A stretch of DNA of 64,000 nucleotides from Oscheius tipulae. Lineage: Eukaryota > Nematoda > Chromadorea > Rhabditida > Rhabditidae. Shown here piece after piece: positions 55,477-64,000 of this stretch (within the stretch, counting starts at the first letter, position 1; each line of letters opens with the position of its first letter). The stretch covers positions 7,998,001-8,062,000 of the forward strand of contig JASJZH010000006.1 in assembly GCA_037178975.1 (NCBI GenBank). The letters run 5' to 3'. A program made the position numbers and the translations under genes. The notes below the pieces were generated by a model, which was not told the origin of the DNA, made no database searches, and was given only the letters and a program-made list of their open reading frames with translations.

Positions 55477-55739
55477 TCCAAATAAACACAGTGCATCTGT
55501 TATTCCAGTGTCTGTCTTTTTTTGCGAGTTGCCTAAGAGAAACAAGTTCATAGCAAAGCTGTTACTGTTGGCATGATGGTGTGGTAATACAAAAGTCACA
55601 CAATTTTAAATTATATTATTTTTTGGGGTAATTGTTGCCAAAAAAAGGCAATGTTACGGATAATGGAGATGGAAACAGATCAAAATAGAGAGATCCTACA
55701 CCCTCATTGAAACATGTGTACCTTTGATGACGCAGTGAA

Positions 55740-56808
55740 TTAGAGAAATGTCTCGTTTATCTCATCCCCGCCATTTTCTTGACTTCCCCATCGGCTGGCA
55801 GCATCCACAAAGAGGCACTGCAGAAAGGGCTAAGTAGATGCATGAAATGTTACAAACCTCATCAACGGATTCCTGCAGACTATTAAGGAGCTCTATCATG
55901 GTCTCGAATCTATTCTCCTTGACGTTGGCCATGTGCTTCTCGTCATCACTAAGCGGTTGATACTGAAATAGATATTTTTCACTGTTTTTTTGTAAAGGAA
56001 AGTTGCGTACTCACACCCATTGACGCAAATTAAAGGCTAATGACAAAGGATTTCACCCTTTCCTCATCGCGTTGAAGTTTCTTCAACTGCTCCGTAAGGT
56101 GGAACAAGTGGAGAGCCTGTCTTTCTACCAGAATCTTGGCCAAGTGGATTGGGAGATACTGTAGCATCGTCTCCATTCGGAGCTTCAGAGCATCCTGAAC
56201 AAATGTAAAGAGAGAAACTATTATCGCTTACATCATGCCAGTTGTCCATAGGAAGAATGTCCGTGTTGGTCTGGTAAGGTTCCTGGAGACAGTACCTGTG
56301 CTTTCTGATGACGATACGAGTGATAGCATCGAGCTGTTGCCCATCGGTCTGAAAACGTTAAAATGAAGGAAACTCCGGTCTCTGTAGATCGTGCTCGCTG
56401 TAACACAGGCTGTAGCTTAGTAATTGACCCAAATGCTGTTAAGGCTATCAAATTGTGTCATGTTGTAGAAACTAAGTCTACTTGATTCTGATCAGGGGTT
56501 CTCAGCCAGAAAAGTTACCAGAGATGGATCCAACGGAGAAGCAAGCCGCCCAATCTCCATCGCTAAAGGCGGTCTTGGATCCAAACTCACGGTATCTGGC
56601 ATTCTGTTGTCGCCGAATTCGGCAGTGTGGCTTATTGCGTCGTTGGCGGCTTCTAAATCCAGCTCTTCCTCTTAAAATAGTAGTAGTCAAGAGGACACAA
56701 ATGTGAAATGGATTAGCCACATACTAGAGAATCAATGGGATAGACAGAGCAAAAAGTTTCGAACAGATCGATTCCACCCATTTGAGATACGAAAAATTGT
56801 GGTGTCAT
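55740..56808 (-). CDS. Unrecognised soluble protein with all phase-0 introns
   Basis: From Met 56808 (MTPQFFVSQMGGIDLFETF) five introns, all phase 0, join six exons. They contain LDLEAANDAISHTAEFGDNR, DGQQLDAITRIVIRKHRYCL, DNWHDDALKLRMETMLQYLP and a Leu-rich helical stretch (HLAKILVERQALHLFHLTEQ). YQPLSDDEKHMANVKENRF follows, with the end ENGGDEINETFL at 55740. The frame stays open through every junction, which supports a real gene. The protein is helical and partly coiled-coil-like, without signal peptide or span. It abuts the 3' end of the membrane-protein gene upstream (29 nt). It could be an extra set of cytoplasmic exons of that gene, but the intervening stop argues against this. Confidence 0.6.
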
Positions 56809-56836
56809 AAAGACAAAATGTACCTAAATTGAGATG

Positions 56837-58420
56837 TCAGAAGGAGTAGGAGTGGCGTGGCGTGCAAAATTGTCGTCTCAGACACCAAAAAAGGATAACC
56901 ACTGTGATTGGAATGCCGATTAAGAGAAGAAGAAGAATCCAGAGTAGGATAGGTTTCTGAAAGAGATCGTACAGACAGGACAGATACTCTTGTGCAAGAA
57001 TGCCGCAAGCGGAGAAATGTTCTTTTGAGCAGAGATTTTGTGTGGGAACCACAGAAATAGTATCTCTCTGGTTCCACAGTTTGAGGCGTACCCGCAACGA
57101 AAGCTCATAAAAGCTGAATTCCAGTTTGCCTGGTGGACAGCCCCAATTTTTTAAACAGGCTCACAAGAAGAAGCCGAACAGCATAAAACATAGAGTAGCA
57201 AAGACATGTTGACAACATCGAATAAACTCTGACTTCGACAATACCATTTTTGGAGAATAAATTCCAAAAGGAGGTGATAGACTGGGACATTTTGGAGTAA
57301 TGCTGTGGTGAATTTGACTACTAGCTCTATGCAGTCTCAACAGTGTTGGCAAGGGTAGATGTTCCCCAGCATCTCGTTTATCTCACCGTAACCTTTGCTG
57401 TGTGACCTGTTTTCGCAACTTTTTGCAAAACACAATAGTCTCTTCTGCAACAAGACAAAGAACATGTCGTGAACAATACGTAAACGTCAAAATGTTACTT
57501 ACAGCTAGACTAATGCCTTCATTGAATCCAAACAGCTCAAGTTCAGTTCGCGGAGCCTTCTTCACCAGAACCGTTGCTGGAGGCTGTGGATGGAATCAAA
57601 ACAAAGGGGACCGTAGAGTTCGATTCCGGAGAAGATGAGTAGCGGCTGGAAATTATGGCCTTTCAATTTCAGAAGATGGATAGTCATTACATCTTCAGAG
57701 ATGTCGTCAGCAAAGGACAGCTCGTCATCAGCAGCATCCTAAAAGTGGTCTTATTTTGAGATTAGGCGCGATACCTTTTCCTTCAGGAAGTTGTCCTTAT
57801 AGTTGTTCAATGTGGCATCGTAGTATAACTGTAAAGTAATAGTTAGAAGTGGAACATAGTCTGCGCCCCCATAGTTCACAGACTGTTCATTGCATAGAGC
57901 CGGAGTAATGCAGTCGGTTTCTGAGCATGGGAACAGACATTCTTCTTTCTTCATGAGCAGTCTATCATTGAAAAACTGAAAGATTGGATCGACATTAAGT
58001 TAAAAGAGTGTGGACAAACACGGGAGAGAGATCTACTGGTATGGAAAAGATACCGTGACAGGGAGAGGGCAAATAGACAGGACAGACATAGTTGTGACGA
58101 ATGGGAGCAATTACTTGCTGGAAATCGCTCTGTCCCGAAGAACATCGAAATATTGTTGCACCGGTTCCATATCGTTCCTCAAGTGGTCGGTAGCAGCTTG
58201 AAGGAAGACAGTGTTGATGTAGCCGCTAAGAAGTTTAGGTCTGTTTCAAAGCTGAGCAAAACAGAGGAAAGAGAACCTACCCCGCCTCTGTTTTCTTCCT
58301 CTGGGATCTGTATTGCATATGGTGAAGGCAATAGTAGGGAATCGTGATGTTTGCAAAGATTACAAGCAAGCCAATGATCATCGTAAACCAGCTCATGGTC
58401 TGAAACAGGTGATAAAGAGA
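56837..58420 (-). CDS. Unrecognised membrane protein, approximate exon chain
   Basis: Minus-strand pieces look coding. At about 58405-58280 a span reads TMSWFTMIIGLLVIFANITI and a basic stop-transfer (QYRSQRKK) follows. Then come HLRNDMEPVQQYFDVLRDRA (near 58180) and a cysteine-rich segment ECLFPCSETDCITPALCNEQ (near 57930). Further exons give DELSFADDISED (near 57700) and VKKAPRTELELFGFNEG (near 57530). The last exons end with a span KPILLWILLLLLIGIPITVV and FWCLRRQF, stop at 56837. A second small cysteine group (NLCSKEHFSAC) precedes the last span. This may be one two-span protein or two genes. No family is recognised and the start is not fixed. Confidence 0.4.
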
Positions 58421-58750
58421 TAATAATGTGGAAATGAACGAAATAAAGCATCGAATATTAACATAGTGGCTATCGAATATGCGCCGACCCGCCTCTCAAA
58501 ACTCTTAGTTGAAGACAATAGCAACCTATGGTTAGATAAAGGTTTTGCAAATAAAAATTTTGAAACAACAAGACAGGGAGACAGAAACAGAAAGATAGAG
58601 ACGGAAAGACGGATTAAAAAATTCAGTTGGATATCTATAGTCCTTCCCTCTATAGACATCCAACTAGAACCTTTGGGGGGAGTGATACGTCTGTACACGC
58701 AAGTTCTTAATCCTCAAAAAAACACGCAGCTAGGGACCCTTCATAGCTAG

Positions 58751-58999
58751 CTACGCCTGATTCACCGGAAGATTCCTCGGACCACGAAAGGGATAGATGG
58801 GCCGAAACAAATACTCTCGCGCAAGAGAGATGCAATGCAACAATCGCTGTGTCGAAAGATCGGCACGATATTCATCAAACAACGTGAAAAATTGCTGTTT
58901 TCGGCAGAATTTTTGAAGTAACTTTGGCAGCGCTATACGTGCGAGAAGAGAGATAAAGGTGGCTGGGGGCACGATGAGTAACATTTCAGCAGACTGCAT
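58751..58999 (-). CDS. Possible small protein, unrecognised
   Basis: An open frame of 82 residues begins MQSAEMLLIVPPATFISLLA, hydrophobic enough for a signal or anchor, and continues with KLLQKFCRKQQFFTLFDEYR. No splice sites are needed. No family is recognised, and it could instead be an exon of a neighbouring gene or a chance frame. Confidence 0.25.
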   Translation of the reverse strand: MQSAEMLLIVPPATFISLLARIALPKLLQKFCRKQQFFTLFDEYRADLSTQRLLHCISLAREYLFRPIYPFRGPRNLPVNQA

Positions 59000-59502
59000 G
59001 CTTCAACTGACTTTTCGTTTTCACCAAAAATAGTTTATTCGCTGCTAGAAACAACAAGGTGGAAAGAACCGTCTCGTTTACACATCGATTTACTCGTAGA
59101 CGTCCTTTCTCTATTCACTGAGAGACTTCCTCTGAAACGTATTTGTCGTTTCCAGGAATCGCGTTGACTAGAAATTACCTCAGGTGTGTCAGGCGGAAGT
59201 GACTCAGGAGCTGGGGCGCGAGATCGGGTCTGTCGAATGGTTTCAACCCAGATAGAGACCCTGTCTCTGAAACTTCTTGTTGTATTTACAGAAGCACATC
59301 AATGTCATGTCAATCAGACCGTCCACCCTCAGTTATTATATTGCGAAGCTAGGTCTTTGTTTTGTAACAGCAGATACGGATACGTTTTGTGGTGAGTCAG
59401 CATGTTTATGGAAAACTACCCGTAGTTTTTCAGGTCTAAAGGCTACAGACATATGGTGCCGCAGAATGACAGCTCGAAGAAAAGGTTCTCACTTGCGTTT
59501 CA

Positions 59503-59946
59503 TATAATATTGCCTGAGGCAGTAGGCAGTCAAAAAGGAGAAGAAAACCATGGCGACACCACTCACAGCAAGTACGAGATTCATCTGAGCAGAACTCCAG
59601 TCCATCTGAAACGTAATAATTAGAAGAAAACATTAGAGATAAAGCCTCGGATAGGTATCAAGCACTGGAACAAAACAACCTTGTTTTCACCTTCGCAAAA
59701 GATATTTTGTACAAACGGAACGTTGTTTCTTAGCGGACCGGATAATAAGTTTGAGCGCAGGGTATGGAGCAATAGAAGATGATCATGAATGCTCTCCCCT
59801 TGGCACAAGACGTTCCTCGGACAGTTTGAAGCAAACAGGCAAGAAAGTTCAGGTACATGTGCGAACAACGAGCTATTACTGTATATGTGCTGTCTAGGTG
59901 TGCAAAGTGTGAGAGAGTGGGTGGTACTTGGGCCATTTGCAATCAA
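59503..59946 (-). CDS. Unrecognised single-span membrane protein, 3' exons
   Basis: Two exons: one to about 59680 with cysteine-rich ectodomain text (ELSCLFASNCPRNVLCQGES; NNVPFVQNIFCEGENK), then a GTTGTT...TTTCAG intron. The last reads MDWSSAQMNLVLAVSGVAMV as a span and ends QYYMKRK. Junction phase is 0. The order 'cysteine group, span, short basic tail' matches the end of the 56837 gene, suggesting a local family. The 5' part is not identified. Confidence 0.4.
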
Positions 59947-60169
59947 ATAGCATTGAGCTAAAATCTTTTACAACTTTTGAAGTACTGTCGTCGTCGTCCC
60001 AGTCCATCTGCCAATGCACTACCATTTCAACATATTTTAGCTATCGTGTTATCTCAACCACCATATCACTCTGCTAATTAGAATTTGTGTTATTGATCTT
60101 GTCCCTCCGTGGCACTATCTGTTTCCTTGGTACAAGATGCACATAAGAGAGTGCAGAAAAGAATATGTT

Positions 60170-62326
60170 TTATTTCACAAGAACAAAGTCACCATTGTCT
60201 AGCTTAAGCAAATCTTGGACAAAATCTCCAAGTGGGACAATATTGAAGACGTTCATCATGTACAATGACTCTAGCAAGTCATAGACGTGTTCCTGAACAA
60301 AGCTTTTCATAAAGTTAAAAGTGGGAACTTACAAAAACTGCATTGATGTAAAGTATCAACTCTCCTGTCCGAATAACGCCACTTCCTTCTTCTTTATCTT
60401 CTGCTAACTTAAACAGTGCTCGGATGATCAAGTTTCTCTGTTGGGTACAGATTTCTTGATCTTCTGGCAGAAACTTGTAGTAACCTGAGTTTTACTTGCG
60501 AACCTCTAGCTGATAATACTTACAAATATGCCATGATACCAATGCCTTCAACAGGGCAAATTCGGCAAACGATGGCTGCAACTGTTCCAACGGCAGAACC
60601 ATACATGTCCACTGGTTTTTCATCGGTAAAACAATGGCTCTCAAAAGCGATAACGTTTTGATCATCTTTAGTGGCTGTCCCAATCCGGCTTCTATTCTCA
60701 TAAAATGGCAATGCCTTTCTACGTCTATCTTGAACCGAACCGTTCCTACAAGAAACTTTTCTGTTTGGAAAAGTTGTAGTCTTCATCGAACACTTTTCTC
60801 ACATTTTCAGCAAATCTGATCTACCTGTTAACTTCAAAAGCTGGAGCGTCATGGTTTCCCCCTACTCTTGACGACAAAAGACTGTTTGGGTAGTCCAGAA
60901 GAGGCTCAAAATGCCAGGAATCTTGTAATTTCAGGAATCTAATATAGGTCAAGGATTGTTAGCGCTAAGAAAAACAAACTGAACCCACTTGTAACGTTGA
61001 TACTCGTCTTCAGAGGCAAAGAATCCTTCCGCTTTTTTTATTTCTCCGTTCGGAGGCAATGGGTCCATCGGATAGTAGGCCGCATCCGACATGACCAACA
61101 ACTTATTTTCCACTCCTATTCTTAGAGAGTAGTAAGCCATGCTGATCAAGGAGTCAACGGCTAGTGTGAACCGAAACAGCATGTCCTGTCGGATAGAGTG
61201 CAGCCAAAATAAAGAACGGTTACCTGATCTTGTGGTACAAGTTCTTCGTACCGGCTGAAAGTCCTGACATAATCGAAAACTATGGCAAACTCGCACTTTG
61301 AGTAGCCATCGTACGTCTTGTAGTCAAACTTTCTTAGATCACTCAATTCATACGGCTACAAAGTGAATAAAAGGTAACAACAGGTACAGAACTTACACAA
61401 TCCCTTTTCAAGTGGATAATATCTTTGATCAGAGCATTGCTGAACGTGATCCGTCGTCGATCAATCAGCGAAGACTCAATTCTGAGATAATGAGCGATAA
61501 TTTCTTCTACACTATCAGCTGAAAACGAAATAAAGATAGAAACAATACGATACTTACATTTGCTACATGAAGGTAGCTCTGGAGAGTCGAGAGGTGTTAC
61601 TGGTTCGGCTATTTTCCGTTCGGATACTTTTCCTTTTGACTCGACTACTGAAAAGAGTTTGATTTTTGTAAAGAAAGCAAGTAAGGCACAAGTTTTGAAA
61701 CATAGATAGCTAAAAGTAACATTTTTCTTGCTGTTCCCCGTGGAACTCTTAAATTCAACGATTTTTTGTTTTTGAGGAACAGCATGTACATGGGTTTCAA
61801 TTAAAGGTACTGTTTCATACAATCACAACTGCGTACACCTGCATTAACTTTGAATTCAAATGTCAGCATGGTTTTTGAGAGCTGATAGGGCCGAGCAGTA
61901 AGTCAAAATGATATCGTCATACACGACCAAAATGTCCGTGGAACTGTTTCTGTTGAAAATTTGCACGAACAGGCAACGGTTCTGCCTTGGATGTACACAA
62001 AGATAAGTACTCACATTCTTCCAGCATTCCAACACGAATACACTTGCTGAGACGGCAGTGCTTACACATATACCGCTTTTCTGAAAATTTAATAAGAGAA
62101 TAAATGCAAAAAGATTACCATGTGATATGCTACATGTTTCTTCCTTCTTGCACTGATATTTGATCTTTAGAGCCACAGTTCGTCGAAAAAACGCTGCACA
62201 TGCCTGTAATTTATCGATTTTTCAATCATCTAGGTCGCTCACCTTACATGATTTCACTCCAAAATGGTAGGATCGAGCAGTTGGAGCCTCACAAATACAA
62301 CAGGGACTTGTTTGACCAGCTCTCAT
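60170..62326 (-). CDS. Nuclear hormone receptor (nematode NHR type)
   Basis: Exon 1 (62326-62243) encodes MRAGQTSPCCICEAPTARSY, start of a C4 zinc finger. Exon 2 (62203-62119) continues with ACAAFFRR, so the P-box is C-K-A-C-A-A-F-F as in many supplementary nematode receptors. Exon 3 has the second finger MCKHCRLSKCIRVGMLEE. After a Lys/Ser/Pro hinge, ligand-binding-domain helices appear: DSVEEIIAHYLRIESSLI; CEFAIVFDYVRTFSRYEELV; LFRFTLAVDSLISMAYYSLR; and PLEQLQPSFAEFALLKALVS. The C-terminus (YDLLESLYMMNVFNIVPLGD) includes the region where AF-2 would lie. AATAAA overlaps the stop. It is a nuclear ligand-responsive transcription factor; its ligand is unknown. First-finger spacing is one residue longer than the standard 13. 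Confidence 0.9.
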
Positions 62327-62329
62327 AAA

Positions 62330-63002
62330 AATAACTGAAAGAAACGAAACTTTTAATGAAACTGAGAGGGAAAGAGAGAAAGTGCGTGTGGCCAGCAAAT
62401 GTGCGCTGCCCCAGAGTACAGCAAGTAGATGTGGTCGCCGACCGCTCGACACAGAGGTCAGACAAGACTCTCGATGATTTTTGATTATATTTGAGAATCA
62501 ATAAGTGGGGCAGCTTAGAACAGATAAGATTGTTTGTTTTAGGTACTCGTCAGCTAGTCGTTTCAAGTTTTGTACTTTGAACTGGTTTTAGATGAGACGT
62601 ATCAAGAAAACGTCTTTCAAAACCTCATCTCCTCTGACTGATAACAAAAGACCGTGGAATGGTTCCAATATTGTCGAAAATGGTCACGACTCCAGCGTAG
62701 TTTCAAACTTTCAGGCGTTGTTTTCCACACAAATGCGCATCTAAGGTATAGTATGCACTTCTATTGCTGGAAATGCGACGCAACAGTAACATGTATGTTA
62801 AGAAGTGCAAACAGTTTTCCCCGAGTAGGTGCGATAGCATTTTATAGGTACATTTAGAACCTTTGTGTTTTGCCAACCAAGATAAGATTTCAGATATTAA
62901 CAAAAACAGCCCTTGAACAGTATTTCTATGTGTTTAGGTATTTTCCATCGCGATTTTCTTTCCCGATTGAAGCTTTATTAGAAATCTTTGTTCACCAACT
63001 TT
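62330..63002. other. Intergenic between nuclear receptor and thaumatin-like gene
   Basis: Contains the receptor's likely 5' untranslated exon and promoter. Near the right end is a minus-strand AATAAA (62979-62974) about 25 nt after the stop of the next gene. No other feature seen. Confidence 0.5.
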
Positions 63003-63539
63003 TCACTCTTGTTTCTCGGTGTCAGGTTGGGTGCAAAAGCTGATAGTGATTCTCTGATTAGTTTTGGCTTCACGGGCCTGAAAACAGACTATTACTCATC
63101 ACCTCCCGTCTTACTTTGCTGCCGATTTCTTGGGGATATCTGATGCCATCAGCACAGTCCTTGTCTCCACACCAGATGGTTTCTCCCTTAATAGGCTCGA
63201 TGGCCACGGGAATGTCGAATCCGTTGATGAGGTTAATAGCATAACGGGTGTTTCCATTGGGAAGACCTATTTCGAAGTCTACTTGGGTTACACCATTCCA
63301 CCCAGGTCTGAAGCTCATGGAACCATCGTAGAATCCGTACAATCTCCTCTGTTGGGTTGGTACATTGACCAGAATCTTGGGAGCCTCGTAGTTAGAGGTC
63401 ATGATAATCTGAAACCAGAGCTTTCCGAGACAATACTAGCACTTACGTCCATGTCTTGATTGCACCAGTTTCTGAAAAAGAGAGCTGCAACGGCATCGGC
63501 GGTAGCAAATCCAAGAAGTAAAAGGACTAGGACCTTCAT
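63003..63539 (-). CDS. Small secreted thaumatin-like protein (degenerate)
   Basis: Three exons (63539-63447, 63408-63115, 63077-63003; introns 38 and 37 nt) give 153 residues. MKVLVLLLLGFATADAVA is a signal peptide. KILVNVPTQQRRLYG, TQVDFEIGLPNGNTRYAINL and INGFDIPVAIEP follow the thaumatin pattern (IxVNVP; AEFTL...FYDISLVDGFNxPM). GETIWCGDKDCADGIRYPQE then recalls the C-x-x-x-C-x-x-DIN-x-x-CP segment. It is shorter than normal thaumatins and has few of the usual sixteen cysteines. Family assignment is therefore inferred; a nematode-specific secreted protein with convergent text is the alternative. Poly(A) signal AATAAA lies at 62979-62974. Confidence 0.7.
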
Positions 63540-63573
63540 GTTCCAAGTGGAGTAAGTGTACCCAACGCCTTTG

Positions 63574-63580
63574 ATTTATA
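63574..63580 (-). promoter_or_regulatory. TATA box of the thaumatin-like gene
   Basis: TATAAAT on the minus strand, about 35-41 nt upstream of the Met at 63539. This implies transcription start only about ten bases before the start codon, so a very short leader. Confidence 0.5.
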
Positions 63581-63599
63581 AGACTTTCTAATCTTGTCG

Positions 63600-64000
63600 T
63601 GCCGGTTCGAAGGTTTCTGGTCGAATATGAGTGACAGCATAGTAGTGTCCCTAAGAAACAAGTGACAATCAGTTAGATAACAGTAACACGAAGCCATATT
63701 GCAAAGATTTTCTTGAAGAAGACACGTATTAGGTACTTTCTTTCCAAGTCGCTGTCAAAGGTTCTGGGGGAACTTAAGGTTTGCAACCTTAGCCATGGCT
63801 TGATTCGATCGGTTTGACTTGACGCTACAAACTAGTTATGTTTGTGATTTGATCTGTCTTAATCTCCAGGTATGCCCCCTTCCACTTTACTCTGCCACGA
63901 ATAATGCGATGCATATTCTTGTACCCGAATATTCTCTCAATTCTTAAACTCTGTCGAAAACACAGTTTAATATACAGCATTGTAGGCTTAAAAGTGCTCA
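63600..64000. other. Window end, nothing supportable
   Basis: No frame or motif of note on either strand. Confidence 0.5.

Overview
This is animal nuclear DNA, most likely from a nematode. Genes are split by very short GT-AG introns, many of 37-50 nt, often ending in TTTTCAG. Recognisable products are animal and mostly nematode-flavoured: an Msx/VAB-15 homeobox protein, DIM-1 muscle protein, an otopetrin, a Na+/H+ exchanger, a nuclear receptor with a nematode-type P-box, and a Tc3-like transposon. The fairly balanced base composition and tiny introns would fit a clade I (Trichuris-like) worm, but that placement is inference. There are no bacterial operons, CRISPR arrays or rRNA genes.

Layout. 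1-8.3 kb has no convincing host gene. It holds two tRNA-derived SINE-like copies, a large foldback repeat and a Helitron helicase relic. 8.3-9.9 kb is the Msx homeobox gene (minus), preceded upstream by about 3.6 kb of non-coding DNA. 13.5-17.3 kb is a class A GPCR with a long cytoplasmic tail (minus). 21.8-22.8 kb is dim-1 (minus). 24.3-24.8 kb holds an unrecognised two-exon gene. 25.3-26.9 kb is a Tc3-like element whose two 200-nt inverted repeats differ at one base; it sits in the last codons of a short membrane-protein ORF. 27-32.1 kb is gene-poor. 32.7-35.5 kb is a Na+/H+ exchanger (plus), convergent with an otopetrin (35.8-38.5 kb, minus). 39.1-45.6 kb carries two minus-strand type I membrane proteins of similar design. 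45.5-47.9 kb is a diverged tandem duplication with a 54-residue basic protein. 48.1-50.1 kb is a KIAA0930 homologue, followed by tRNA-Pro(CGG). 51.2-54.5 kb is a secreted protein with two vWA domains and a SINE copy in an intron; 54.7-55.5 kb is a small secreted Cys-containing protein. 55.7-59.9 kb is a run of unrecognised minus-strand genes, several with single membrane spans. 60.2-62.3 kb is a nuclear receptor, and 63.0-63.5 kb a small secreted thaumatin-like protein with its own TATA box.

The genes do not form one pathway. Loose themes are muscle structure, ion and proton transport, and secreted or membrane proteins. The most informative unusual features are the young Tc3-like insertion, the Helitron/foldback complex, the SINE family, the paired membrane proteins, the frame break in the exchanger and the unrecognised 55.7-59.9 kb cluster. 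Exon borders were read by eye and are approximate where stated.
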